This document shows positions 53,765 to 62,551 of a stretch of DNA of 64,000 nucleotides, one piece after another. The stretch is taken from assembly GCA_944387055.1 (NCBI GenBank), contig CALXDL010000024.1:1-64000 (forward strand). The letters are read 5' to 3'. Position numbers and translations under genes: made by a program. Source of the stretch: an uncultured Oscillospiraceae bacterium. GTDB taxonomy: Bacteria; Bacillota; Clostridia; Oscillospirales; Oscillospiraceae. The notes under the pieces were generated by a model, which made no database searches, was not told the DNA's origin, and worked only from the letters and a program-made list of their open reading frames with translations. The stretch's first letter is position 1. Each line of letters starts with the position of its first letter.

Positions 53765-55363
53765 ATGAAACGGATGCTGACATTTATACTCTCTCTGGCG
53801 ATGGTCTTGAGCACAGTGGCTTTGCCTGCCCAGGCGGCGGACGTGGAGCCGACACCTCCCGACTGGGTGGACGCACAGGAATACGTCGTCTTTGCGGACG
53901 ACCCGGTCTATGAGGAAGAGAACTGGAAGAAGGTCCTCCAGGCCCGGGCGGACGCGGAGGCAGGCGGATCCATGCCCGCTGATGAGGCGTTGTCCATCGG
54001 GACCTCTCCGGGGGCGTACTTTGAAAAAGGGCTGATCCTTCTCCGCTGTGCCGCCAATGGGACCGACCGGAAGGCCTATTACGAGGGACGCCTTGCCTTT
54101 CAGTTTATTTCGGACAGTGAGCTGGACAGCGAAGAAAAGGCCCTGGTAGACTTGTGGTTTTGGCGGGCGATGGTCCTGCAACAGTACTACCGGGAGCCCA
54201 CGAGGCAGCTGGGACAAGGGTTGGGCGGAAAACTCGAGGATTGGGACATGACCCTGGAGGAATTCCTGGATACGCCGCTGATGGACGTGGTCACCGCCGA
54301 TGAGCGGGCCATGCTGGCGCAGGCTGTGGAGAGCTACTTCAACAGGGTAGAGCTGCGGATCGACAATGTCAAAGTGCGGCCGGATGATGTGGAGCTCTTT
54401 ATCGAAAACGGCAGGACCATGGCCCCGATCCGCCTTGTGGCGGAATACCTGGGAGCGGATGTGAGCTGGGACGCCCAGGCGAATGCCGCCCGGCTGGTGC
54501 GCGCGGGGACAGAGGTCTTGCTTCCCGTTGGGAAAAAGCTGGCCTATGTGAACGGGACGGCCGTCCCGCTGGATGCGGAGACATATATAAAGGATGGACG
54601 GACGATCGTGCCAGTGCGTTATGTGGCCGAATTTTTTGGACAGACCGTGGAGTGGAACGCGGAACTGCGCTCTGTCATGATCGAAGAGGACAAGAGCGCC
54701 GCCAAAGATTCCAACCTGGAACAGTGGGCGCTGCCCATGGGAGCGATGATCCCGGCGGTGGCGTTCACAGCCCCCACGCATTTTGGCCGAGCGCGCGGCG
54801 CCGTGGCCCTGATGGGCTATGAGACCGTACCGGTGGCCCAGTCCGCTCGAAAGACCCTCTCGGAGAGCTGGGGGATACAAGACCGGGCCTCTTTGATCTC
54901 GACCATCGCGGCTATGACAGAGAGTGGACATAACGCTGCGTTTTTGAAACTGGCCGGCAGCGCAGACGCAGATGCCTACACGGCGGCTCTCTATGAAAAG
55001 TGGGGCGAGAGGGGCATCCTCTGCTGGGACCTCTTCCGGATAAGTAACCTGGCACAGTTCGGCTATGAGGCCGGATACGTTACTTATCCAGAGGCGCTGG
55101 CGCTCTTGGAGCCGGCGGCAAAGCGGCTGCAGGAGACGTTCTCCTCCTGGGAGAGCGCTTATGAAAATTATCTGGATGGCTATGGCTGGTGGTCTGGGAC
55201 GGGATACACAGGACAGGATGTCTGGGAGACGGAGAGAGGACAGCTCTTTGTGCTGATGATGGAGCAAGAGGCCATCGCGCCGATCTTCGATGATACACTG
55301 TTCGCCCGCGGCGTCATAGGGATCTCTGGCCTGAGCGCAGAGCAGATCGGGGCCTCTGTTTGA
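53765..55363 (+). CDS. Exported copper-amine-oxidase-N (stalk) domain plus DUF1266-like protein
   Basis: A 532-residue exported protein. Signal peptide MKRMLTFILSLAMVLSTVALPAQA (cleavage after about 25). Middle: stalk domain (about 200-310, NGRTMAPIRLVAEYLGADVSWDAQANAARLV and DGRTIVPVRYVAEFFGQTVEWNAELRSVMI). C-terminus: DUF1266-like helical domain (about 360-500, SWGIQDRASLISTIAAMTESGHN, RISNLAQFGYEAGYVTYPEALALLEPAAKRLQ, YLDGYGWWSGTGY). ATG 53765 lies ten bases after GAGGAGG; an in-frame TTG is only four away. It sits between two subunits of one enzyme with GC-rich spacers on both sides, which suggests later insertion. Function unknown. Confidence 0.8.
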   Translation: MKRMLTFILSLAMVLSTVALPAQAADVEPTPPDWVDAQEYVVFADDPVYEEENWKKVLQARADAEAGGSMPADEALSIGTSPGAYFEKGLILLRCAANGTDRKAYYEGRLAFQFISDSELDSEEKALVDLWFWRAMVLQQYYREPTRQLGQGLGGKLEDWDMTLEEFLDTPLMDVVTADERAMLAQAVESYFNRVELRIDNVKVRPDDVELFIENGRTMAPIRLVAEYLGADVSWDAQANAARLVRAGTEVLLPVGKKLAYVNGTAVPLDAETYIKDGRTIVPVRYVAEFFGQTVEWNAELRSVMIEEDKSAAKDSNLEQWALPMGAMIPAVAFTAPTHFGRARGAVALMGYETVPVAQSARKTLSESWGIQDRASLISTIAAMTESGHNAAFLKLAGSADADAYTAALYEKWGERGILCWDLFRISNLAQFGYEAGYVTYPEALALLEPAAKRLQETFSSWESAYENYLDGYGWWSGTGYTGQDVWETERGQLFVLMMEQEAIAPIFDDTLFARGVIGISGLSAEQIGASV

Positions 55364-55653
55364 CGAAGGCGCTGCGGCGGTGGGATGGCTTGCAAGGTCC
55401 CACCCGGCAGCACGGAAAAGGCGGCGGGGGGAAGCGTATCGCTCCTCTCGAGCTCGCTCCTAGCGCCGAGCGTCCTGTCCCTTCTGGCGGGGGACTTATA
55501 AGAACGATCTTGAAGGCTGCGGCTGGCGGACTCGAAACACAGTCCCGGAGGGAGCCCCCTGGACGGTGCCCACCATCGCTGGTCGCAGCCCATCCGACAC
55601 CATGGACCGCCCTCGGGCGGTGATCTTAAGGAACGAAGGAACAACGAACTGTT

Positions 55654-57897
55654 ATGCCAAAGAAGAAGCAGCCGGAGGAAAACCGGCACAAAGCGACGAA
55701 CCCCAATGTCCTGGGCCTCCACGCGGCGGTGGTGGAGCAGTCCATCACAGACACGCTGGAGACCAACTACATGCCCTATGCCATGAGCGTCATCGTCTCC
55801 CGGGCCATCCCGGAGATCGATGGGTTCAAGCCCTCTCACCGCAAGCTGCTCTACACCATGTATAAGATGGGCCTGCTGACCGGCGCCCGGACCAAGTCCG
55901 CCAACATCGTGGGGCAGACCATGCGCCTGAACCCCCACGGCGACGCCGCCATCTATGATACCATGGTCCGTCTCTCCAAGGGCTACGGTGCGCTGCTGAC
56001 GCCCTTCGTGGATTCCAAGGGCAACTTCGGCAAGTGCTATTCCCGAGACATGTCCTGCGCCGCCCCCCGGTATACGGAGGCCAAGCTCACGCCCATCTGC
56101 GCCGAGCTCTTCCGGGACATCGACAGCGACACGGTCGACTTCGCGGACAACTATGACAACACCATGAAGGAGCCGGTGCTGCTGCCCACCACCTTCCCGA
56201 ACATCCTGGTCTCCGCCAACAGCGGCATCGCCGTGGGCATGGCCTCGCAGTTCTGCGGGTTCGCCCTCAAAGAGGTCTGCCAGACCACGGTGGCCTATCT
56301 GAAGGACCCCTCCTGTGATCTGACAGAGACCCTGCTGGCGCCGGACTTCCCGACTGGCGGCGAATTGATCTGCGACCCAGACACGCTCCGCAGCATCTAC
56401 GACAGCGGGCGGGGCAGCGTCCGTGTCCGCGCCCGTTACCGCTATGTGAAAGAGGAGAACTTGATCGAGATCTACGAGATCCCCTATTCCACCACGGTGG
56501 AGGCGATCTTGGACAAGGTGGCGGAACTCATCAAGACAGGGAAGGCCAAAGAGATCGCGGACATGCGGGATGAGACGGACCTCTCTGGCCTCAAGCTGGC
56601 CATCGACCTCAAACGGGGCGTGGATCCGGACAAGCTGATGACCAAGCTCTTCAAGCTCACGCCCCTGGAGGACACGTTCGCCTGCAATTTCAACGTGCTC
56701 ATCGCGGGGATGCCGAAGGTGCTGGGCGTCCGGCAGATCCTGGAGGAATGGACTGCCTGGCGGACCGAGTCCGTGCGCCGGCGCGTGTATTTCGTCCTGA
56801 ACAAGCGCAAGGACAAGCTCCACCTCCTCAAAGGTCTCAAGCGGATCCTCCTGGATATCGACAAGGCCATCCGGATCATCCGGGAGACAAAGGAGGAAGC
56901 GGAGGTCATCCCCAACCTGATGATCGGCTTTGGCATCGACCAGGTCCAGGCGGAGTTCGTGGCGGAGATCAAGCTGCGCAACATCAACCAGGAATACATC
57001 CTCAAGCGGGTCCAGGAGACGGCCGACCTGGAGGAGGAGATCGCGGACTTGCAGGATATCCTGGACGATCCGCGCCGGGTCAAGCAGCTCATCATCGACG
57101 AGCTGGAAGAGGTGGCCAAGAAATACGGCGAGCCGCGCCGCACGGCGATCGTCTACGGACACGAGGTGGAGGAATATCGGGAAGAGGAGGACGTGACGGA
57201 ATATCCCGTCAGCGTGTTCTTGTCCCGGGAGGGATACTTCAAGAAGATCACCCCGGCCTCTCTGCGGATGAGCGGGGAGCAGAAGTATAAGGACGGAGAC
57301 AGCCTGCGCCAGACCTTCGAGACCACCAGCGGCGCGGAGATCATGTTCTTCACAGACCGCTGTCAGGTGTACAAGACCCGCCTGAGCGAGTTCGAGGACA
57401 CCAAGGCCAGTCTCCTGGGGGACTACCTGCCCGCGAAGCTGGGCATGGACGCGGGCGAGAACGTCCTCTATGCGGTCTTGCCCGGGGACTATTCCGGGGC
57501 GCTGCTGTTCTTCTTCGAAAACGGCAAGGCCGCCCGCGTGGCCCTCTCGTCCTATCGGACCACGTCCAACCGGCGCAAGCTCACCGGCGCATACGCGGAC
57601 AAGGCGCCGCTGGTGTGCATCCGCCGCATCGATGAGGACTGCGAGCTGGCGGTCTACTCCACGGAGCCTCGCTGTCTCATCTTCCATACGGCTCTGCTCG
57701 CGCCCAAGACCACCCGCACCACACAGGGCGTGGCCGTGATGAACCTCAAGCCCAAGTACCGCTTGGAAGCGGTGAAGGCCCTGGAGGAGACGTCCATCTC
57801 CAACCAGAGCCGCTACCGGGTCCGGGCGATCCCCGCGGCGGGCGCGCTGGTGCGGGAAGAGGACGCTGAAGAGCGGCAGATCGGCCTGCTGGAATGA
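55654..57897 (+). CDS. Divergent type IIA topoisomerase subunit A (GyrA/ParC family)
   Basis: DNA breakage-reunion subunit, 747 residues. The active-site Tyr is Tyr140 in CAAPRYTEAKL. The quinolone region reads NPHGDAAIYD: Ala98 stands at the Ser83 place of E. coli GyrA while Asp102 matches Asp87. A coiled-coil (about 400-500) and a beta-pinwheel-like C-terminal region (about 510-740) follow; no clear GyrA box (QRRGGKG-like) is seen, which favours a topoisomerase-IV role over gyrase. The partner is the B subunit at 51.5 kb. No good ribosome site beyond AAGGAACGAAGGAAC precedes the ATG. Confidence 0.9.
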   Translation: MPKKKQPEENRHKATNPNVLGLHAAVVEQSITDTLETNYMPYAMSVIVSRAIPEIDGFKPSHRKLLYTMYKMGLLTGARTKSANIVGQTMRLNPHGDAAIYDTMVRLSKGYGALLTPFVDSKGNFGKCYSRDMSCAAPRYTEAKLTPICAELFRDIDSDTVDFADNYDNTMKEPVLLPTTFPNILVSANSGIAVGMASQFCGFALKEVCQTTVAYLKDPSCDLTETLLAPDFPTGGELICDPDTLRSIYDSGRGSVRVRARYRYVKEENLIEIYEIPYSTTVEAILDKVAELIKTGKAKEIADMRDETDLSGLKLAIDLKRGVDPDKLMTKLFKLTPLEDTFACNFNVLIAGMPKVLGVRQILEEWTAWRTESVRRRVYFVLNKRKDKLHLLKGLKRILLDIDKAIRIIRETKEEAEVIPNLMIGFGIDQVQAEFVAEIKLRNINQEYILKRVQETADLEEEIADLQDILDDPRRVKQLIIDELEEVAKKYGEPRRTAIVYGHEVEEYREEEDVTEYPVSVFLSREGYFKKITPASLRMSGEQKYKDGDSLRQTFETTSGAEIMFFTDRCQVYKTRLSEFEDTKASLLGDYLPAKLGMDAGENVLYAVLPGDYSGALLFFFENGKAARVALSSYRTTSNRRKLTGAYADKAPLVCIRRIDEDCELAVYSTEPRCLIFHTALLAPKTTRTTQGVAVMNLKPKYRLEAVKALEETSISNQSRYRVRAIPAAGALVREEDAEERQIGLLE

Positions 57898-57929
57898 GCG
57901 GGCTGAAGAAGATAAGGAGGGACTTTGCG

Positions 57930-58523
57930 ATGAGCGATCTGACGAAAGTGGAAAAGAACCTGCGGGACCGGGGCTATACTGTCCGGACCTTTGCCACGGC
58001 GGCGGAGGCGGCGGCCTATCTGGACGCGAGCATCGATGGGGCCAGCGTGGGCTTCGGCGGCTCCGCGACGCTCAAGACCATGGGCGTGTATGAAAAGCTC
58101 GCCTCCCACAACACGGTCCATTGGCACTGGGTGGGGGGGCCGCAGGAGCGCCTGGCGGCCATGCAGGCGGACGTATACCTCAGCTCGGTGAACGCCCTGG
58201 CGGAGACGGGAGAGATGGTGAACATCGACGGGGTGGGCAACCGCGTGGCCGGCACGCTCTTCGGGCATCAAAAGGTCTACTTAGTGGTGGGGCGCAACAA
58301 ACTGACCGCCACCTATGACGAGGCGGTCTGGCGGGCGCGCAACGTGGCAGCGCCGCAGCGGGCCTTCCAGCTGGGCGCGAAGACGCCCTGCGCCCGTAAG
58401 CAGGACCGCTGCTATGACTGCAAGAGCCCGGAGCGGGTGTGCCGGGCGATGGTGACGCTGTGGGGCCCCATGATGGACATGGAGACAGAGGTCCTCCTCA
58501 TCGACGAGGACCTGGGACTCTGA
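57930..58523 (+). CDS. LUD-domain protein (lactate-utilisation-type)
   Basis: A 197-residue protein of the LUD family: VEKNLRDRGYTVRTFATAAEAAAYLDASIDGASVGFGGSATLKTMGVYEKL, SSVNALAETGEMVNIDGVGNRVAGTLFGHQKVYLVVGRNKL and a C-terminal Cys cluster (CARKQDRCYDCKSPERVC). Single-domain members are of unknown role; no lldEFG partners are near. AAGGAGG lies nine bases before the ATG at 57930; an ATG at 57894 overlapping the topoisomerase stop lacks a site. Confidence 0.88.
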   Translation: MSDLTKVEKNLRDRGYTVRTFATAAEAAAYLDASIDGASVGFGGSATLKTMGVYEKLASHNTVHWHWVGGPQERLAAMQADVYLSSVNALAETGEMVNIDGVGNRVAGTLFGHQKVYLVVGRNKLTATYDEAVWRARNVAAPQRAFQLGAKTPCARKQDRCYDCKSPERVCRAMVTLWGPMMDMETEVLLIDEDLGL

Positions 58524-58546
58524 GACACCGGAAGGGAGGTGCGCCG

Positions 58547-59239
58547 ATGAGCATGCGCGGCATCGCCGTCTCGCTTTGCGCCTGTCTGCTGCTGACAGGA
58601 TGCGCATCGTACCTGGAGCGGACCTACAGCAGTGTGGAGCCACACTCCGGCAAGTTCTGGGAGAGTGAGGCGGCTGGGACACTGCGGGCGGAGAACTATC
58701 AGGACATCGTCAACGATCTGCTGCTGCTCATCGGTCGGCACACGGAACAGGGGACCATCCGCCTCTATAATTTCGAAGATGACGTGATCGTGGCGGAGAC
58801 GCTGGAACAGGCCACCCTGGAAGTCCAGCAGGAGACGCCGATGGGTGCTTACGCGGTGGAGTATATCACCGCTTCCAGCCGCAGCCAGCGGGGCTATCAT
58901 GAGATCGCCCTCCAGATCGGCTACCGCCGTACGGCAGATCAGATCCAAGCGGTGGTGAACGCCACCAGTACCGAGGCGCTCCATACGCTCCTCACGGATG
59001 CCCTGGCCCAAGGCGAGACGGAGCTGGCGGTCCGGATCGGCTACTGGGGCCAGGACAGCCGGGCCAGGGTGGAGGAGATCGTGGCTCAAGTCCGGGAGGA
59101 AGCGGGCTTGACACAGACGCCGGCATGGACCGTCAATTATTATCCCGACCAAGAGACCGCCGGCCTCATCGAGTTCCTCCTTGCAGGAGAGGAGGCGCCT
59201 CCAGAGGACGAAGGAAAAAATTTAGCTGCCGAGACTTGA
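58547..59239 (+). CDS. Putative lipoprotein
   Basis: Exported lipoprotein of 230 residues. The N-terminus MSMRGIAVSLCACLLLTGCASYLERTY has the lipobox LLTGC with Cys19 as the lipidation site. The mature part is an acidic alpha/beta domain with no recognised family; it contains repeated IRIGY/LQIGY-like strands. GGGAGGTG precedes the ATG. The tRNA promoter overlaps its stop codon. Confidence 0.8.
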   Translation: MSMRGIAVSLCACLLLTGCASYLERTYSSVEPHSGKFWESEAAGTLRAENYQDIVNDLLLLIGRHTEQGTIRLYNFEDDVIVAETLEQATLEVQQETPMGAYAVEYITASSRSQRGYHEIALQIGYRRTADQIQAVVNATSTEALHTLLTDALAQGETELAVRIGYWGQDSRARVEEIVAQVREEAGLTQTPAWTVNYYPDQETAGLIEFLLAGEEAPPEDEGKNLAAET

Positions 59240-59264
59240 CAAGGGGCGGTCGATCTGCTAAAAT
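59236..59264 (+). promoter_or_regulatory. Strong promoter of tRNA-Gly
   Basis: TTGACA (59236-59241), 17-base spacer, TAAAAT (59259-59264). The -35 overlaps the stop codon of the lipoprotein gene; the tRNA begins 13 bases after the -10. Confidence 0.88.
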
Positions 59265-59276
59265 ACTCCTTGTCTC

Positions 59277-59352
59277 GCGGGCATAGCTCATCTGGTAGAG
59301 CGCCACCTTGCCAAGGTGGAGGTAGCGAGTTCGAGCCTCGTTGCCCGCTCCA
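59277..59352 (+). tRNA. tRNA-Gly (anticodon GCC)
   Basis: A complete 76-base cloverleaf with acceptor GCGGGCA/TGCCCGC, discriminator T and encoded CCA; D-arm GCTC/GAGC; anticodon stem CCACC/GGTGG with loop TTGCCAA (anticodon GCC); T-arm GCGAG-TTCGAGC-CTCGT. Confidence 0.97.
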
Positions 59353-59389
59353 AAACGAAAGGACATCCAAAAGGATGTCCTTTCGTTTT
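59352..59389 (+). terminator. Terminator of tRNA-Gly
   Basis: Near-perfect 17-bp inverted repeat AAAACGAAAGGACATCC/GGATGTCCTTTCGTTTT with an AAAA loop, directly after CCA. Confidence 0.9.
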
Positions 59390-59564
59390 GGGCTCCGGCC
59401 GCCGGAGACGGCCTCCGCCCTTCGGTATTTGAATGCTCGGGGTCGGCAAAGCCGCCCCTGCGCCAAGGTTTTGGCCTACGGCCAAAACGCTTGTACGCTG
59501 CAAAAGCGGCGCGGCCCAGAAGGGCCGTTGGGTGGTATTTCTGCGAACAAGGCTTAAGCTGAAA

Positions 59565-59624
59565 ATATCGATTTTAACCGTCCCTTCCAAGTCGGAGCAA
59601 GCTTTGTATCGCTTGCTCCGACTT
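59565..59624. repeat. 60-nt structured repeat, copy 1
   Basis: Unit: a 24-nt lead ATATCGATTTTAACCGTCCC... (22 of 24 identical to copy 2), then a 14-bp perfect stem AAGTCGGAGCAAGC/GCTTGCTCCGACTT around an eight-base loop ending TATC. Confidence 0.85.
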
Positions 59625-59740
59625 ATTTTATAAGTCAGAGCGCGCTCACGCCGCTGCTCCTCCTTTCCAGATCGCAACCGCTGCGCTGGGTCGCGATCTG
59701 GGCCCGCCGCACAGCGGCGGTCTTGTCTTATCGCGAGGGG

Positions 59741-59800
59741 ATATCGATCTTGACCGTCCCTTCCAGCTCGCCGCAAGCGGCATATCGCTTGCGGCGAGCT
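59741..59800. repeat. 60-nt structured repeat, copy 2
   Basis: Same layout as copy 1. Stem AGCTCGCCGCAAGC/GCTTGCGGCGAGCT differs from copy 1 at four positions, each compensated on the other arm, so pairing is conserved while sequence is not. Loop also eight bases ending TATC. Confidence 0.85.
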
Positions 59801-59914
59801 TTTCTATTCCTCCATGGAAAAGCCGATGCCGCGTGTCCTGCTGTGACCCGTCCCCATTTGACGGCCGCCCGATCCTTCCGGCGGCGTGCCATCCTGCCTG
59901 ATCCGACAGATATC

Positions 59915-59955
59915 GCCCGGCCGCCCTGTACAAAGGCGGCCGGGCGCGGTATAAT
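59915..59955 (+). promoter_or_regulatory. ATPase promoter with -35 inside a perfect inverted repeat
   Basis: TGTACA (59927-59932), 17-base spacer, perfect TATAAT (59950-59955). The -35 lies in the loop of an 11-bp inverted repeat GCCCGGCCGCC/GGCGGCCGGGC (59915-59945), which may be an operator. Confidence 0.6.
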
Positions 59956-60003
59956 ATCTCTGTCGTTTCAGACAGAGCGCCGGGAAAGGAGGGGTGCCTA
60001 CCC

Positions 60004-62466
60004 ATGACGAAAAGACCCATGAGACACCGCGCGGAGGCGGAGGAGACCCGCCGGGAGCTGCCGTGGATCCATCCCACGCCGGCACAGGGCCTTACGTCCG
60101 CCCAGGCCCAGGCTTTGGCGGAAGCGGGCTGGGACAACCGCCCCGTGGAGTCTCCCACCAAGTCTGACCGGCAGATCGTGCGGGAGAACCTGCTCACCTA
60201 CTTCAACCTGATCTTCGTGGTGCTGGCGGTCTGCCTGCTGCTGGTAGGGGACTGGAAGGATATGACCTTCCTCTTCATCGTGGCGGCCAACGCCGTCATC
60301 GGCATCGTCCAGCAGATCCGCTCCAAGCGGACCATCGAGAAGCTCTCGCTGCTCTCCGGGTCCCGTATCCCCACCGTCCGAGACGGGCGGGTGGAGGCCC
60401 TGCCTGCCGATCAGCTGGTGCGGGAGGACGTGGTGGAGCTGACCGCGGGATGTCAGATCCCGGCGGATGGACCGGTGCTCACCGGACAGGTGCAGGTGAA
60501 CGAGTCCCTCATCACCGGAGAGGCGGACGCCATCACCAAAGGGCCTGGGGACCAGCTCCTCTCCGGCAGCTTCGTGATCTCCGGCAAATGCCGGGCGCGG
60601 ATGGACCAGGTGGGGGCGGACTCTTACGCGGCCAAGCTGACGCTGGCCGCCAAGAAGGACACCGGCCCCGGCAAGAGCGAGATGATGCGCTCGCTGGACT
60701 TCCTGATCCGTTTCATCGGCGTGGTCCTCGTCCCGATCGGCGCCGCGCTGTTCTATACGCAATATGTCACCCAGGACCTGGGGGTGCGCCAAGCGGTGGT
60801 GTCCACGGTGGCCGCCCTCATCGGCATGATCCCGGAGGGGCTGTTCCTGCTGACCTCCGTGGCCCTGGCGGTGAGCGTGGTGCGCCTGGCGCAGAACCGC
60901 ACCCTCATCCATGAGATGAACGCCATCGAGACCCTGGCCCGGGTGGATGTGCTCTGCGTGGACAAGACCGGCACCATCACCAGCCCCAAGATGCAGGTGC
61001 GGGAAGTGGTCCCCCTGGACCCCACCGCCTGGAGCGAGGCAGACATCGCGGATGCGCTGGGTGCCTTCTATCGGGTGCTGGAGCCGGATAACGACACGGC
61101 CCGGGCCATCGCGGAGAAGTTCCCGCGCGGTCCCGCCTGGCCGGACCGGGGCGCGGTGCCCTTCACCTCGGCCACCAAGTGGAGCGCGGTGAACTTCCTG
61201 GACCGGGGCGCCTACGTGATCGGCGCGCCGGAGTTCGTGCTGGGCAGCGAGGTGGAGCCCCTGCATGCGCGCATCCGTTCGTTTGCCGAGAAGGGCTGCC
61301 GGGTGCTGCTGCTGGCCCAGTGCGACGGGGCGGAAGAGGGCAGGCTCCACGGGCTGGTGCTGCCCATGGCCCTGCTGGTGCTGGAGAATCCCATCCGCCC
61401 GGCGGCGCCCAAGACCTTCGAGTATTTCCGCAGCCAGGGGGTGGCCGTCAAGGTCATCTCCGGCGACGATCCGGTGACGGTCTCGGCCGTGGCGGCCCAG
61501 GCGGGCATCGACGGTGCAGGCGTCTGGGTGGATGCCCGGGAGCTCCAGACAGATCAGGACATCGCCCGGGCCGTCCGGCAGTACACGGTCTTCGGTCGGG
61601 TGATCCCGGGGCAGAAGCGCAAGATCGTCCGCGCCCTGCAGAGCCAGGGCCACACCGTGGCCATGACCGGCGACGGCGTGAACGACGTGCTGGCCCTCAA
61701 GGACGCGGATTGCGGCGTGGCCATGGCCTCCGGCGCGGACGCCGCCTGCCAGGTGGCCCAGCTGGTGCTGCTGGACAGTGACTTCGCCGCCATGCCCAAG
61801 GTGGTGGCGGAGGGGCGGCGGGTGATCAACAACATCCAGCGGGCCTCGGCGCTGTATCTGGTGAAGAACATCCTCTCGTTCTTCCTGGCCATCATCACCC
61901 TGTTCGCGGATTTCCCCTATCCCTTCATCCCCATCCAGCTCACGCTGATCTCCGCGCTGACCATCGGCGTGCCCTCCTTCTTTTTGGCGCTGGAGCCCAA
62001 CCATGACCTGGTGCGGGGGAAGTTTTTGCAAAATGTGCTGCGCCGGGCCTTCCCGGGGGGATTGACGGCCATCATCGTGATCTTGTTCGCGGAGCTGTTC
62101 GTCTATGTCCTCGCCCTGCCGCTGGAGGAGCTGTCCACCATCTGCGTCGTCCTCATGGCCGTCAACGGGCTGACCGTCATCTATTACGCTGCCCGGCCTC
62201 TGGACCTCAAGCGCACGGTCCTGCTGGTGAGCATGGCGGTGGGGCTGTTCGTGGCCATGGTGTTCTTCGGCCAGCTCTTCTCCCTCTCGGCCCTGAGCTT
62301 CCCGGCCTGGCTGGTGCTGATCGTGCTGGTGCTGCTGGTGGTGCCGGTGCAGATGAGCTTCGAGCGGCTCTTCGACCGGTGCGCGGCCGCCCTGGAGCGG
62401 CGGCGGACACGGCGGGAGAAGCGCCGCGCCGCCCGGCGCGCGTTCCGGGGACCGCGCCGCCGGTGA
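60004..62466 (+). CDS. P-type cation-transporting ATPase (CtpE/YloB-like)
   Basis: ATP-driven cation pump of 820 residues. Actuator motif LITGEADAI (about 180), IPEGL in helix 4 (about 280), the phosphorylated Asp320 in VDKTGTITSP, and TGDGVNDVLALKDADCG (about 560). About ten helices, with four to six after the catalytic core. TGEA replaces TGES and IPEGLF replaces IPEGLP, features of the CtpE-like group, for which Ca2+ transport has been proposed in mycobacteria. AAAGGAGGGG lies ten bases before the ATG. The C-terminal tail is Arg-rich. Confidence 0.9.
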   Translation: MTKRPMRHRAEAEETRRELPWIHPTPAQGLTSAQAQALAEAGWDNRPVESPTKSDRQIVRENLLTYFNLIFVVLAVCLLLVGDWKDMTFLFIVAANAVIGIVQQIRSKRTIEKLSLLSGSRIPTVRDGRVEALPADQLVREDVVELTAGCQIPADGPVLTGQVQVNESLITGEADAITKGPGDQLLSGSFVISGKCRARMDQVGADSYAAKLTLAAKKDTGPGKSEMMRSLDFLIRFIGVVLVPIGAALFYTQYVTQDLGVRQAVVSTVAALIGMIPEGLFLLTSVALAVSVVRLAQNRTLIHEMNAIETLARVDVLCVDKTGTITSPKMQVREVVPLDPTAWSEADIADALGAFYRVLEPDNDTARAIAEKFPRGPAWPDRGAVPFTSATKWSAVNFLDRGAYVIGAPEFVLGSEVEPLHARIRSFAEKGCRVLLLAQCDGAEEGRLHGLVLPMALLVLENPIRPAAPKTFEYFRSQGVAVKVISGDDPVTVSAVAAQAGIDGAGVWVDARELQTDQDIARAVRQYTVFGRVIPGQKRKIVRALQSQGHTVAMTGDGVNDVLALKDADCGVAMASGADAACQVAQLVLLDSDFAAMPKVVAEGRRVINNIQRASALYLVKNILSFFLAIITLFADFPYPFIPIQLTLISALTIGVPSFFLALEPNHDLVRGKFLQNVLRRAFPGGLTAIIVILFAELFVYVLALPLEELSTICVVLMAVNGLTVIYYAARPLDLKRTVLLVSMAVGLFVAMVFFGQLFSLSALSFPAWLVLIVLVLLVVPVQMSFERLFDRCAAALERRRTRREKRRAARRAFRGPRRR

Positions 62467-62495
62467 GGCATCCCTCTGTGCGGACAGCGGACATC

Positions 62496-62530
62496 GAAAC
62501 GGACCGTGGCCTTGTGCCACGGTCCGTTTC
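62496..62530. terminator. Bidirectional hairpin between ATPase and yitT-family gene
   Basis: A 15-bp perfect stem GAAACGGACCGTGGC/GCCACGGTCCGTTTC with a five-base loop between converging genes. Confidence 0.8.
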
Positions 62531-62551
62531 TGCCCGTCTGGATGACGGCTG

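Larger units (their letters stand above)
59390..60003. other. Hairpin-rich non-coding island between tRNA-Gly and the P-type ATPase
   Basis: About 610 bases with no supported gene. It contains many inverted repeats: TTTTGGCC/GGCCAAAA (about 59468-59488), CGGCCC/GGGCCG (about 59511-59528), two covarying 60-nt repeats, CAGATCGC/GCGATCTG and CCGCC/GGCGG between them, and the palindromic promoter of the ATPase. Open frames here on either strand have no start sites or family features. Confidence 0.7.

Noticed and set aside
51858..53783. 641-codon open frame opposite topoisomerase B
   Set aside because: Shadow of the coding gene on the plus strand.
55364..55653. Possible gene or riboswitch in the 290-base gap before topoisomerase A
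   Set aside because: It holds small stems (ACCGCCC/GGGCGGT, GGCTGCG/CGCAGCC) but no recognised aptamer, promoter or coding frame with a start site.
55180..57687. 835-codon open frame opposite topoisomerase A
   Set aside because: Shadow; repeats of Leu/Val/Gly/Asp typical of antisense reading of this codon use.
59288..59776. 162-codon minus-strand frame over tRNA-Gly and the hairpin island
   Set aside because: Its C-terminal end is antisense to the tRNA and it crosses a terminator; a common false gene next to tRNA-Gly.
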